From: Hyaloraphidium curvatum
Lineage: Eukaryota > Monoblepharomycota > Hyaloraphidiomycetes > Hyaloraphidiales > Hyaloraphidiaceae
Reading direction: 5' to 3'
DNA length: 64,000 nt
Assembly: GCA_025558095.1 (NCBI GenBank)
Contig: JAIVFI010000035.1
Coordinates: forward strand, 487,500-551,499
Shown: positions 32,283 to 43,608 of the stretch, piece after piece
How positions within the stretch are numbered: the first letter of the stretch is position 1
Layout of the letters: the number at the start of each line of letters is the position of its first letter
Notes under the pieces: model-generated
Told to the model about the DNA's origin: nothing
The model's input: only the letters and a program-made list of their open reading frames with translations
Databases searched by the model: none
Made by a program: the position numbers and the translations under genes

Positions 32283-34493
32283 ATGCGCGCCGCCGCCTTC
32301 GTCCTCGCACTGTGCGCGCTCCTCCCGCTCGCCCGCGCGCAGGCCGCCCCGCGCCACGTCACGGCAACGCCCAACACCGCGCAGCGCGGCGGCCGCGCCG
32401 TCATCTACCTGCGCGTCCGTGGGTGCCGCCGCGCCCGCGCCCGCGCCCGCGGCCCCGCTCACTCCCGCACCCAAACAGCACACGGCTGCGACGGCGCGCC
32501 CACAAGTGCGCCCCCGCCCGCCCGCCCGCGGCCCCTCTGACGCCCGCCCGCACCCCCGCAGGATCGGTCACAGCAGTGATCCCCTTCAACGTCACCAGCG
32601 TCAAGCCCCGCCGCCAGCCCGGCTGGTCCATCTCCACAACCCTCCGGCCCCTGGTGCCGCCCGTCACCAGCGAGGGCGGCGCGCTCATCAACACCACCGT
32701 GAGTAGCCTGCCCCGCCCGAAAGGGCCGCGCTGACGCCCCGGAAGGTCGACACCGTCACCTGGACCGCCGAGCCCGGCCTGGAGCTGCTGGACAGCCAGT
32801 TTGAGGACTTTGGCCTGCTCGTCCGCCTACCCACGACCGCCGCCGGCGACGCCGTGTACTTCCCGACAACCCAGAACTGCACCAACGGCGAGCAGGCCTT
32901 CTGGACAGACACCGGCAACGGGCAGGGCGAGGCGGCGCCGAGGGTCAACCGTGGGTGTCCGCGTCGCTCTGTCTTTGCGTGCGGGGGTGCTGACGTCCGC
33001 GGGCAAGTCACCGACGCCTCCTCCAGGCGCTCCCTCGAGGCCGGCGTCTCCTCCGTCGTTTCGGCCAGGCACGTCAGCGCCACGCCCTCCTCCGCCACCA
33101 GGGGCTCCCGCGCCGTTGTCGCCTTCCGCGTCCGTGGGTCCCCTCCCTCTTCCCTCTGCCCTGTGCTCGTGCTGACCCGCCGGTGGATGGCAGCCCACGG
33201 GTGCGACGGCGCCGCCACCACCTCGCTCACCGTCGTCGTCCCGTTCAACGTCACCTCGGTGCTCCCCCGGCGCAACCACGGCTGGACCGTCTCGACCACC
33301 CTGCGTCCCTTGGTGCCCCCCGTCACGGACTCGCACGGGGTTGTGACCAACACCACCGTACGTCCGCGCTACCGTCGGCTGGAGGTGTGCTGACCTGCCG
33401 CCCGGCCGCGCAGATCGACACGGTGACTTGGACCGCCACGCCCGGGAACGCGCTCCCGGACGACATCTTTGACGAGTTCGAGCTGCTCGTCCGCCTCCCG
33501 ACCGCGGCCGCCGGCAACATCGGTACGCGCCCCGCCCAGTGCCAGCAGCCAAGCCCGCTGACGCATGCGCCTCGGGGCAGTGTACTTCCCCACCACGCAG
33601 AACTGCACCAACGGCCAGCAGGCGCTCTGGACCAACACGGGCTCCGGCACCGGGGAGCCCGCGCCCAGCGTCAACCGTGCGTCCCCCCGCTCCGCTCCCC
33701 CGAATGCGCTGACCGTGCGAACCGGCAGTGACCGACGCCCCCGCCAAGCGCCACGTGACCGCCAACCCGTCCACCGGCACCCGCGGCGGCCGCGCGGTGA
33801 TCGACTTCCGCGTGCCTCACGGGTGCGACGGCGCGTCCACCGGTACTTCCCGCCTCCCCCCCTCCGCCTCCCGATCGCACCGCGCTGACCCGCCCCGGCA
33901 GAATCCGTCACCGTCGTGGTACCGTTCAACGTCACCTCCGTCAAGCCCCGCCCGCTCGCCGGGTGGACGGTGTCGAGCACGCTCAGGCCGCTGGTGCCCC
34001 CCGTCAGCGGCGAGGGCGGCGCGGTGATCAACACCACGGTGCGTCGCTTCCCTCCGCGGTGCCGGTGCGCTGATGATGCTGATGCACGGATGCAGGTGGA
34101 CACGGTCACCTGGACCGCGGACAGGGGCGCCGCGCTGCCGGACGGGTTCTTCGAGGACTTTTCGCTGTACCTCCGCCTGCCCACGGCCGCCGCCGGCGAC
34201 GCCGTGTACTTCCCCACCACGCAGAACTGCACCGGCGGCTCGCAGGCCTTCTGGACAAACACCGGCAACGGCGACGGCGAGTCTGCGCCGAGGGTCAACC
34301 GTGGGTTCCCGTCCATCCGCTCCCCCCGCGCTCCTGCTGAAGCACCGCGTACCCGGCAGTCACCGACTCCACCGCGGCCCAGGTCACGACGTCGGCGGTG
34401 GCCACGACCACCCGCCCCTCGGGCGCCGGCGCGCGCGCGGCGGGGATGCTGTGGATGGGCGCGGCGGCGGCGGCGGCGTTGGCGGTGCTCTGA
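32283..34493 (+). CDS. Triple DUF1775/YcnI-domain protein, predicted GPI-anchored
   Basis: Twelve exons: 32283-32418, 32479-32505, 32562-32698, 32746-32950, 33008-33133, 33194-33357, 33414-33522, 33581-33676, 33729-33842, 33902-34038, 34096-34300 and 34360-34493; 529 residues, every junction in frame. After a signal peptide (VLALCALLPLARAQA) come three YcnI domains, each with HVTATPN-, VPHGCDGA-, PFNVTSVKP-, GWSISTTLRPLVPPV-, DTVTWTA- and YFPTTQNCT-type motifs. Short LTDA-type linkers join them. The last exon is Thr/Ser-rich and ends in a hydrophobic Ala/Leu run, as for GPI attachment. Unlike the single-domain neighbour, the first His sits several residues inside the predicted mature end (QAAPRHVTA), so the bacterial-type copper site may be altered. 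Intron sites recur between domains. Confidence 0.85.
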
Positions 34494-35057
34494 TGTCGGA
34501 CGTGCATGTACCTGCTTGGGAAGGGGAACACGCGCGGGGATGCGCGGGGATCCGCCGGGTGCGATCGGTCCGGACGGGCAACGGGTGACGGCGCCGTTTG
34601 CGTTTCGGGCGCCAGGTCCAGAGGTTAACCAGTCCCGGGGAATGGAACTGTCGCTCTTTTCTTCGGACGTCGCGTTATCTGTTGCTCGGGACCGGGCGGG
34701 CAAGTGGGCATCCGGGTGCCGATCGCCCCGAACCCCGATCCCTGCCTCTTTCGCGCCGACCACCGGAGCGATCGCCGCCGACCACCGCCGGCACCATAGA
34801 TACCCTGTCGCTGGCGATGCTGGGGTTCCATCGGTTCCACGGACGGCTTGCTCTACGGGCGCGCCGCGCGCACCGAAGCGACCGATCCCGTTCGACAGGG
34901 TAGCTTACGGCGAAAGAGGGGATGCTGCCGACCGACGTAAGTATGGACCAAAGGATTCGTGGTTGCAAAAGGGGCGCGGCCTGTTTCGCCACACCCTCCG
35001 GCGTTGTCGGCCGCCGCAGCCGAGATAACGTCCCCACCTATTTGCGAAGAGAGCGAA
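34494..35057. other. Intergenic, nothing recognised
   Basis: 564 bp downstream of the triple YcnI gene. No frame with coding character, repeat or RNA motif was found. Confidence 0.4.
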
Positions 35058-35741
35058 ATGCCTAGCGGCAACGACCGCCCAATCCCCGACATCATGGGGG
35101 ACCCGCGACTCCCGCCCCCCGGCCCGGCCTCAAGCCCGGCGACGGCGGCCGAGGTCGGCGCAGAGGCTGCTTACGTGGCCCAGGTGGCCGGGAAAAGCGG
35201 TGGGCGGACTGCGTTTCCAGATCGTACGGAAACCTGGTCGCTGACCTCGAATCCGTTCAGTCACGACCGGAGTCCACTTCCGAAGGAGGCCAGGGGCCGC
35301 GCCGCGGGGGTTATCGGGGTGCATGTCGGCGAGCAGGTGACCACGCTCTCAACGCGCGAGTCAAGGGCGCCGTGAACGATCCTTTCACCGTCATTGGCAA
35401 CGACGAAGGAGCGCTACCAACGGCCGTGGGTATCGGGGTCCTTCACTCTCTGTCGCTCGTTTAGGTGCCGACCTGGCCTCCAATGCCAGGACCCGTACAA
35501 CCTTCCCGCCCTACACACGTTCGACGACATTCGCAGCATCACCGACCAAGTTCTCTTCCGCTGTGTGACCTTCTACATGGGCAGCTGTTCCGTGCCACCG
35601 GGAACCGAAGCGGGCGGAGCTGCGGAGCCTACGGAGGACAGGGTGCACAGGCTCGGGAACTTGCGGAGGGTCGGGCTCGAGAGGCCAGCGAGGCACCTGG
35701 GTGTGCACCACGTGCTCATCGCCATGCTGCGGGATGCCTGA
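35058..35741 (+). CDS. Possible small multi-exon gene, structure unresolved
   Basis: Three stretches look protein-like: MPSGNDRPIPDIMGDPRLPP from 35058, LNARVKGAVNDPFTVIGNDE near 35350-35400, and FDDIRSITDQVLFRCVTFYM near 35520-35580 running to a stop at 35741. A GTGGGC donor near 35205 and a GAGCAG acceptor near 35338 would join the first two in frame, but no clean intron was found between the second and third. No family is recognised. It may be a real small gene whose last junction is missed, or chance frames. Confidence 0.25.
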
Positions 35742-35860
35742 ACGGGATTTTGGGACGTAAAATGTGAACTTGGTGGCCCGGCCGCGGGATCGCTCACCGT
35801 TTGCTCGCTGGACGCGCGTCTGCGCCGTCACGTGACCGGACCCCCGCACCGATTCCAACC

Positions 35861-36610
35861 ATGTCCGCCGAAAAGCCGGTGTCCCGGCTCAAGACCGTCA
35901 CCGACCCCTTCCTGCGCAAGGGCGACGGTGACCTGCGCCCTCCCTCGAACGCCACGGTGGCCGGGGACGACGCCGCGCCCTCCGGAGGGGGCTCCGGGGC
36001 CGAGTGGGGCGCGGGGGTCGCGGCGGTGTGGTTGGCGCTGGCGCTCGTCTGTGGGTGTCTCCAAACCGGGGATTTGCGCAGGGAGAGGCACAGTGTTGTT
36101 GTTCCTGCCGGGATTCCGGGCGGAATGGGGCACGGGAGCCTCCTCTTGCGGAAGGTCGTCAGGGACAGCGAACTCGCAGGCCTGACACCGCCTCCGCCCT
36201 CCGTCGCAGTCGCCTTCATCTTCCGCCGCCTCTTTGCGCAGCTCCGCGCCAACGGCCGCCTCCTCGGCCGCTCGTACCACCTCCTCCCCGTCTCCCGCTC
36301 GCCCCTCCTCTCCACGTCCTCGTCCCCGGCCTCGCACGCCCTCCCGCGCAGCGACATGTTCCCCAGCATGGAAGACGACCCCCGCGGATTCCCGCGGGAC
36401 GACGTGGAGGAGATTCAGAGGCTCATGGACCAGGGGCTGCCGTTCGACGAGGCCAGGAGGGTGCTGAACGAGCGGAGGATGGCCGAGTGGGGGGTGGACC
36501 CCGCGACGGGGCTCGCGAGGGACTCGGGGACGCGCAGGGGGGCGGCAGCTTCGGGAGGGCTGCTTTCGGGCCTGTTGGGGAGCTGGGGCGGGGGCGGGGT
36601 TCGGCTATGA
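35861..36610 (+). CDS. DUF2015-like fungal membrane protein
   Basis: Two exons: 35861-36050 and 36210-36610, 196 residues, with a 159 bp intron (GTGGGT...GTCGCAG). One transmembrane segment (AGVAAVWLALALVFAFIF) is completed across the intron. The C-terminal part has DDPRGFPRDDVEEIQRLMDQ, GLPFDEARRVLNERRMAEWG and VDPATGLARD. This matches the pattern of fungal DUF2015 proteins, which have a conserved FDEARR-x-Y-x-x-x-R segment followed by a GxDPxGRPxD turn. The family has no established function. The tail is Gly-rich. Confidence 0.65.
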   Translation: MSAEKPVSRLKTVTDPFLRKGDGDLRPPSNATVAGDDAAPSGGGSGAEWGAGVAAVWLALALVCGCLQTGDLRRERHSVVVPAGIPGGMGHGSLLLRKVVRDSELAGLTPPPPSVAVAFIFRRLFAQLRANGRLLGRSYHLLPVSRSPLLSTSSSPASHALPRSDMFPSMEDDPRGFPRDDVEEIQRLMDQGLPFDEARRVLNERRMAEWGVDPATGLARDSGTRRGAAASGGLLSGLLGSWGGGGVRL

Positions 36611-36814
36611 GGACCTTGTCGCGGCGCCCGGCCGTCGGGCGATCGATTCCTCGGGCATGGTGTCGGCGGGTCGTCTGTCAGTCGGGTATCTGTATCGTGT
36701 ATCCGCATCTCTACATCGTTGTGGGCCCCACGACCGCCAAAGAATCACAATCCACGTCGCACTTGATCACCAAAACCGGGCCAAAGACGCCTCCGTGCCT
36801 CCGGAAAGACGGGC

Positions 36815-39800
36815 TCACTCCACGATGAAGCCCCCGCCGCCGAACCCCTGCCACTCGTCCTCCGTGTCCGCTTCCTCCTCCTCAAGCTGCCCCTCGGGAT
36901 CTTCCTCCAGGCTTTCCTCGCTGGCCGCCTTCCGGGGCGACGCCGCCCTTTCCTTGCCCTTCCCAGCCCGCTTGAGGGCAGCCTCCTTGCCTTGCCCTCC
37001 CACATCCGAGTCCGAGCTCTCGCTCTCCGAGTCCGAAGCCAGGTTCCTCGGCCCCGCCCTCGTCGCCTCCTCCTCGCTCTCCTCGATCCGCGGCCGCTTC
37101 CCCGCGCCGCGCTCCCCCGGAGAACCCGCCTCGTCCTCCGAGGACACGAGCGGCCGGGGCCGGCGTACGGAGGGAGTTTGGGGAGGCCGCTGCGCCCCTT
37201 CGGCCTCCGAGCCAGAGGCCGCGCGGGGGCGGCGCAGGCGCCGCCGTCCTGAGCCGCCGATCCCGTACTCGTCCTCCAGATCCGCCCGGGAAACGTCCTT
37301 GGCTTTGCGCCGCGCGGCTTCCTCACGCTCGTCGGCACCGTCCGCCGCCTCCCCCCTCCTGGCCCTCTTGGCCTCCCTCTTGGCCTCCTTCTTCATCTCC
37401 TTCTTCCGCAGCCTCTCCTCCTCCAGCTCCCCGGCGTACTCCCTCCTCAGCCGCACCTTGAGCATCACCTTGGCTAGCACCCTCTTCCAGTTCTTCTTCG
37501 CCCTCTCGCGCGCGGCGCGCTCGGCGGCGTCGATCGAGTGCACAGCGTGCTGCATGAACGCCGAGAGGACGATCTCGGCGCTCGCGGCGGGGACGACGAT
37601 GCCCTGGACCGAGGGGAAGGAGCGACCGCCGCGGAACTCGAAGCCGACCTGCAAAGGCGGGCGGGTACGGTGAGGAACAGCCGGGACGGACCGGCATCAA
37701 GAGACGCACCACCGCCTCTCCGTAGTCAACACCGAGCTGCTTGGCGATCTTCCCGATCCCCTTGTGCGGCAGGTGTGCCGCCCCCTTGGGAAGCATGTTT
37801 GGATGCAGCAGGTCCACGTTGCCGAACTTGCTCTTTGGCACGATGCCCTGGCATGTGGTTGGTCAGCATCGGGGAACCCACCGGGGGGGAAGGCACCCAC
37901 GTCGACGACCGCGGGGGCGCGGTACGGTTCCGTCTGCCACCGCCCGAAAAGCGGGACCATGCCCGGCGCGGGGGGGCCGCCGTCCGAGTCGGAGGAGATC
38001 TCGATCGCCGCGTCGGCGTCGGGCGATGCGGGGCCGGCCGATTCCCGGGCGGCGTCCGCCTCCGAGCCCGACGCCGACGCGGGGGCCACCTCGTCGCCGG
38101 TAGACCGCGCCGAGTCCTCGTCCGAGTCGAGCACCACCCGCTTGCGCTTCTTGGGCCCGGTCTTGGGCTTGCCCCTGCCCTTGCGCGCGGATCCCTCCTT
38201 CTCCTTGCCCTTGCCCTCCGTCTCCGCCTTCTCCCTGTCCTTCCGCGGCACCCTCCCCTCCCTCTCCCACGCCTCCTTCTCCGCCTCCACCTCCCTCTTC
38301 CCCTTGATCGTCACCTTCCGTGCCTTTGCCCACTTTGCCGGCCTCTCCCCCCGCCTGACCTCCCTCCCTTCGTCGCGCAGCCACTTTTCCTTGGTGAACA
38401 CGGGGTGCACCGCCGACCGCGGGTACACGGGCTCGCTCTTCGGCCCCGCGCGGCCGAGGATGGGGGTGCCGGGCGGGTACACCATCTCGTGGACGCCGAG
38501 GTGGCGCTCGAGCGCGTACAGCGGGTGCTTCTTGAAGTCCTCGAGGCGCGAGGGAAAGCCTGCCGCGCGCACCGCGAGCTCCGCCTCTGCGCGGGCGCCG
38601 GCGGCGACGGGGGCGAGCCACCCCGCGCGGTCCAGGGCGGAGGTGAGCCACCCGGGATCGGGGTTGCGGCCCGCGGCGCGGAGCTTGGTGATGCGGGGGA
38701 GGTACGACGCGGGGGGGTGGAAATACCGCTCCGTGGCGTCCGAGAGGAGGCGGGTGGCGGGCGCGATGGCGAGGCAGTGCGGGGAGTCGCCCTGCGGGCC
38801 GAAGCCGCGGAGGGAAAGGTGCGTGGAAAAGAAGGAGGCCGAGGGGCCCAGCGAGATGGAGGAGGGGGGTTTGATGCCGGGGAGCGGTGGGGAATAGCAC
38901 GAGAGGTCGAGGGAGCGGTGCACGCCGTCGGGGGAGAGGAAGTCGACGAAGAGCAGCAGGGCGGGGGGCTTCTCGTCGCCCGCGGCGGGGGTGGCCGGGC
39001 TGGCCGGGCTCGCGGGGGCCTTCTTGGCCTTGCCCTTGCCCTTCTTCTTGTCCTCCTGCTCGGCCTCATCGTCGGAACCGCTGCCGCTGTCCGCCTTGGC
39101 CTTGACTCCGCGCACTGGAATCGGGAACATGGCGCCACACAGCCTCGCCTCGACGCCCACGGCACGCAGAGTCGCACAGACCACCATGGCAATCGCGTCG
39201 CGGTGCGGCACCGCCGTCGTCCCCGGTTCCGAGCGCGATGACGAGGGCCCCTTGCCCTTGCCGGGCCTCCCGTCGACCACCGCCAGGAGATCCGCCAGAG
39301 ATCCGGGCTTCTTTCCCTCCACCCATTGCTCCGCGTCCCCGTCCCGTTCCGGCTTCCTCACCCTCTCCTTCCCGAGCGGCAGCCCGTTCGCTCCGAGCTC
39401 CCCCTCCCTCCTCCCGACGGTATCCGCGTCCCCCGCCTTCCCGTGTGCTCTCCCGGGCGCCCCGAGCAGCCCGTAGCACACCCACCCCGCCACCTTGGCC
39501 ACCCACGCGTCGTGCTCGTCGCCCATCCCGGCGACGTGGTAGTACGCCGGCAGCAGGCTGAGAAGGCGGGCCTGGAGGTCGGGGTCGTCGCACCACCCCG
39601 AGCGGGCGCGCAGGGCGGCGGCGAGGAGCAGGCAGTGCGTGCGGTGCAAGAGGGCGCGTGCGTGCGGCTCGGGCACGTGCAGCGGGAACGGGACGCCCTC
39701 GACGACGGGCAACGCGGCCTTCCCCGTGCCCTTGCCCCTCTTGTCCTTCTTGTCCTTCTTTCCCTTGCCGCTCCGCGCGAGCACCTCGTCCATATCGACC

Positions 39801-40117
39801 TCGACGCCCCTCTTCCGGATGGGGAACTGGCCCGCGCCGGCGTCGGGCTCGCCGGGCTCGCGCTTGACGCGCACGCGCACGGCCTCGCCGCCCAGCGCGA
39901 CCGGGAGCTCCTCCCACACCTCGTCGTCCGAGTCGGTGCCGTCGTCGGCGGGCGGCGGCGGCGCGTCGCGGGTTTTCGGCGCGTCCTTCCGCGGCGTCGG
40001 GCCGGCCGGCGCGGGCTTCCGCGGGCGCTTCTGCAGCGCCGGCGAGGGTTCCCTCCGCGCGGCCGGCGGCGCCTCGTCCGAGTCGGACGACAGGCTGATG
40101 TGGCCCGAGTCCCCCAT
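36815..40117 (-). CDS. Rad4/XPC-family DNA damage recognition protein
   Basis: Three exons on the minus strand: 40117-37901, 37847-37710 and 37648-36815; 1062 residues. The N-terminus is acidic and basic with SDSDE motifs. A transglutaminase-like region lies around residues 180-490. BHD1 contains DFKKHPLYALERHLGVHE, followed by a BHD2 region with a long charged insert of about 150 residues. BHD3 spans the introns: GIVPKSKFGNVDLLHPNMLP, KQLGVDYGEAVVGFEFRGG and VPAASAEIVLSAF. Rad4/XPC flips out damaged bases and starts global nucleotide excision repair. After BHD3 a tail of about 230 residues alternates Lys/Arg- and Glu/Asp-rich blocks, longer than in yeast Rad4. Both introns are about 55-60 bp. 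Confidence 0.9.
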
Positions 40118-40211
40118 CGCGGTCCGGGGCCGTGGGCGGGTTAGGAACAGAGGTGGAGTGGAGAGGGGGACGGCGGGACCAAATGCCGGTACGTGGCGAC
40201 GCGAGATCGAC

Positions 40212-41143
40212 CTACAGCTTCCAAGACGGGACTACATCCGAAACCAACTCCGCGTTCTCCAGTTTGCCGATGAGCGCGTCGGGAACTCCTATCAGCCCTC
40301 CGAGCATCGCCAGCTTGTTCCGCCTGACCCTGAGCTGCTCCACCTCCGGGGTCAACTGCGCAGCACCAGCTTCCTTCAGCAGCTTGAAACGGCCGCAGTA
40401 GTAGAACTGCAGGTACCGATCAAGCAGATGGTCATCCAGCCCGAGGATGGTGTCGAACAGCGTGAGCGCGGGCAGCCCGACCTTCCATCGCAACGAGTCA
40501 GCAGACATCCGGATCCCGCACGAGCGAGTGCACTCACTTCCGCGGGCATCTCCCCGGCGCAGTTGCCGATGATTTCAAACGGGCTCAGCACGGTGCCGCT
40601 GCGCCGCTTGTTGACGCGAAAGGCGTTCCAGCTATCCAGCGACCTCAACAACTTCTTGAGCTGCGCCACCTGGTCCTCGAGGCGGCTGGCGGGAGGCCTA
40701 TCGGCCGAAGGAATCCGTGCAGGTCGGCCCCCCCGGAGTGAGCCCATCGTCGCCTCGAGCCGTGCCATCGAGCGTTCGAGGCGGCCGCGGGTCCCCTCCG
40801 GCGGAGCCGCCGCGGCGAACGAGCCCCACGCAACCGAAACCGCAGGCGAAGCCGCCACCACGGAATCTTTCTGCCACTCGCGGATGGCGGCGAACTCCGC
40901 CCATGGGGGATCTCGCTGCCGCCTGAGCGTTTGCCTGGGAACGGTCGGAAGACGGTGCTCACCGCGCCTGCTGCGGGCTTCCATGGGCTCCTGCACTGTG
41001 TGCGGGAGAACTACCAAGGAGTCGTGCGATTGGGCAACTTCAGACGCCTCTGTTGGGTCCGAAGTCGGTGAGCGGCGGCAGGTCGGGGCGGGGAAGCGCG
41101 ACCGCCCACTGACCGTCGGTCGCGGCTTCCCGTTCGCTGCCAT
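40212..41143 (-). CDS. Unknown protein with a coiled-coil-like segment
   Basis: Two exons on the minus strand: 41143-40538 and 40481-40212, joined by a 56 bp intron (GTGAGT...GGAAG); 291 residues. The start is the first ATG in frame but upstream extension is possible. The N-terminal third is Arg/Pro/Ser-rich. A heptad-like helix follows (SRLEDQVAQLKKLLRSLDSW), then LSPFEIIGNCAGEMP, and the second exon is mainly helical (LTLFDTILGLDDHLLDRYLQ, EVEQLRVRRNKLAMLGGLIG). No family is recognised. Its 5' end faces that of the NTF2-like gene's 3' end 170 bp away. Confidence 0.55.
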
Positions 41144-41314
41144 CGGAAGCCATTGCTCCGATTCCGGAAGGGGATGCGGGATTCCCCGGGATGCCCGTCG
41201 GGAAGGCTGCGCGCTCTCGACAGTTGACAGTTTGCGGCTGTGTGCGAAAGAGACAGGGACCGGAGTCGGCTGCGGCAACGCGGAAGTGGCGAATCCAGCA
41301 TGCACAACGGAAAG

Positions 41315-42099
41315 CTAAGGGCGTGCCAAATGTGATTGATCGCAGGCGTACACATCGAAAGTTTGAAGACTTGGAGAAGAGCTAGGAGGGAGCTGGGCTT
41401 TTCCGCGGTCCGCGGTCCCATCAGGGAGCGAAAGCTGCCCGGCCGGCGACCAAACATCAATCGCACCTTCCCTTTCGGGGCGCGCAGCATGGCAGATCAA
41501 CCCACCGGCCTCGAAACTGTCGATCTCCAGGGGAGCGTTGGTGTAGTCGGTGATGTTGCTGTCGGGAGGCGGAGTGAGTCGAGTACGGGCGCCGCGAGCG
41601 ACCCAGCCGAACCGACCCGTTGGAATCGAAGGTACACTTGTGGAACCCGTGTCCCTCCCACGGCTTGCCGGCGACGATGGTCGCGGTGTACTTCATGAAC
41701 GTCGTCACGTTGCCCTCGGGGGACGCAAAGATCTCCTTGATCTCGACCTTGGCGGTCGGCTTGCCGTCGACGGCGGACTTCCCGACCCTGCCGCATCGCA
41801 GCAGCCCGGGAAATGAGCAGGGACGGAGAGGGAAGCCGCTCGTGGCGGCCCACCAGGCGGCGAGCGGCCGGCGGACCCAGTCGGCGCACCTGCCCCCGTG
41901 CTGCACGGCGACGTTGTTGATGCCCCCGTGGTACGCGGTGGCGCGCTCGCCCTTGGAGGCGATGTAGTTCCGTGTCCCCGCGGGCGAATGCGGCGTCTTT
42001 CCGGGGCAGAATTGGGCGCATGAGGAGGGGGGCTCGAGAATGGCGGCCGGCAGCGCGGACAATGTCTTTGACGGCCTGGATGTTGGCGTCGGCTCCCAT
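41315..42099 (-). CDS. NTF2/SnoaL-like fold protein (putative)
   Basis: Tentative exons on the minus strand: 42099-42061, 41996-41890, 41787-41617 and 41558-41315; 186 residues. The two inner junctions (GTGCGC...GGCAG and GTCGGT...CGACAG) keep frame and give a continuous chain: AYHGGINNVAVQHGGRVGK, TAKVEIKEIFASPEGNVTTF, MKYTATIVAGKPWEGHGFHK and TFDSNGNITDY. The alternating strands ending in a DSNGNITDY-like turn are typical of the SnoaL/ketosteroid-isomerase fold. The first intron has a weak GTCCGC donor, so the N-terminal helix region is uncertain, and the C-terminal 60 residues are low in complexity and may be mis-spliced. No catalytic function is inferred. Confidence 0.5.
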
Positions 42100-42384
42100 G
42101 GCGGTCCTTTGCGGCGCTGGTGGTTGATCGAGTGCAATGATTAGTGAATGGTTCACCGGGAGACGTCAGAACGCTGCTCTAGGTCAATGACGTGTCACCC
42201 GCGCTCCGAAAGCACACATTGAGGGCGATCCAACGTGTAATCTGGTTGAGCGAGCACCTCATGTTTGCTTGCACTAATTCGTCGGACCAGGCCGGGGTCG
42301 GCTCGGATTGGGAAGACGCAACGGGAATCACGTTGCAGTGCAATCGATCACAACTGTCCGATCCAACCACCCCCGCCACCCCTC

Positions 42385-43608
42385 CTACTCCTCCCTCTTC
42401 CTCTTGCTTCCCCCCTCCAAATACCGGACGCACTGCACCCTCTCCGCCTCTGTCAGCAGCGCCGGCGTGACGGCGAACAACGTCCTGCTTGCACCGAGCA
42501 GCATCCGCGCGGTGTAGCCGTCGTGTACGGGAGCCGCGCGGCGCTTGCGCTTCTTCTTGGCCGGGGGGGAGGGGGGAAGGGAGGGAGAGGGGCTGGGCGG
42601 GAGGGGATGGGCCAAGGGGTGGGGGAGGTCGGCGGGGAAGAAGGGTTGCGGGGTGTCGCGGCGCGGAGGATAAATGTGGGGAGGGTGAGGTTCGTCGAAG
42701 CGAATGGAATGGTGGGGCTCGTAGGCGGGCTGCGCGCCGATCAATGGTGCAAGGTCTGACACCGACGAAAGCTCTCCGCGCTGGAGGGGATATGTCCGAT
42801 AGAGCACGGGATCCACCCTGAACGGCAAGCCTGCATGCGGGATCACCGACGGATCGCGCAGCGCGCCAGAGGGCGCCGAGTTGGACCTGCTCGCGGGCAC
42901 GTAGTCCGGGACAAAGTCCGGCAGCGTCCACGAGAGCAGCACCGAGTCCGATCCGGGCCTGGCCACGGGCGGGGCTTCGATGAGGGGCGGGGAGATCGGG
43001 TACAGGCCGCAGGCGGCCGGAGCCGAGGGCGAGGCCAGGTGTGATTGGATTGGGGGAGGAGGCGACAGGAGGCCGGCGAAGGAGGCCGAGTTTAGGTCCG
43101 AGTCCGGTACGGAATGGAAGTCGCCAGAAACATCGCTGACGGGCGTCGGCAGGTGCGGCACGGGCGGCGAGGGGCTCGGTGCGGTGTGTAGCCTGCCCGG
43201 CAGCGGGGGAGGGAGGCCGAACAGCTCCTCGACCGACAGGTGCCTCGCGGCGGCGGGGTGCGGGGCGACCGGCGCCTGCCGACCGTGCGGAAACCACGGC
43301 GGCAGCGCGGTCTGCGGCAGGAACATCGAGAAGGGCAGCCGCGTGGGCGAGGGCGGAGCGGCGGCGAGCGGCGGGGCGGCATGCGGCGGGGGGCGCGGCG
43401 GGCCCGGGGCGCCTCCCGCGGGCGGCGGCGGCGCGGCGTGCGGCTGAGAGGAGAGCGCGGCGGCGTAGGCGTTCCACAGCTGGGCATCGGCCGCGCTCCA
43501 GCTGTGCGCGGCGGGGTCGGCTCGGGCGGCGTTGGGCGCCCACGGCGGGGGGCCCATGCCCGCGGCGAGCATGGCGACGGGCAGCGCCGGTCTCGGCACG
43601 CCGTCCAT
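42385..43608 (-). CDS. Proline-rich protein with C-terminal nuclear signal
   Basis: Intronless, 407 residues, ATG at 43608. About the first 330 residues are rich in Pro, Ala, Ser and His with few charges. A basic cluster AKKKRKRRAAP follows, then a short ordered-looking helix (GYTARMLLGASRTLFAVTPA, LLTEAERVQCVRYLEGG) and a basic end KRKREE. This layout (disordered activation-like region, nuclear signal, short C-terminal helix) fits a nuclear regulatory protein. The C-terminal 60 residues carry the most distinctive pattern and may be the conserved part. No known DNA-binding domain is present and no family is recognised. Confidence 0.55.
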   Translation of the reverse strand: MDGVPRPALPVAMLAAGMGPPPWAPNAARADPAAHSWSAADAQLWNAYAAALSSQPHAAPPPPAGGAPGPPRPPPHAAPPLAAAPPSPTRLPFSMFLPQTALPPWFPHGRQAPVAPHPAAARHLSVEELFGLPPPLPGRLHTAPSPSPPVPHLPTPVSDVSGDFHSVPDSDLNSASFAGLLSPPPPIQSHLASPSAPAACGLYPISPPLIEAPPVARPGSDSVLLSWTLPDFVPDYVPASRSNSAPSGALRDPSVIPHAGLPFRVDPVLYRTYPLQRGELSSVSDLAPLIGAQPAYEPHHSIRFDEPHPPHIYPPRRDTPQPFFPADLPHPLAHPLPPSPSPSLPPSPPAKKKRKRRAAPVHDGYTARMLLGASRTLFAVTPALLTEAERVQCVRYLEGGSKRKREE

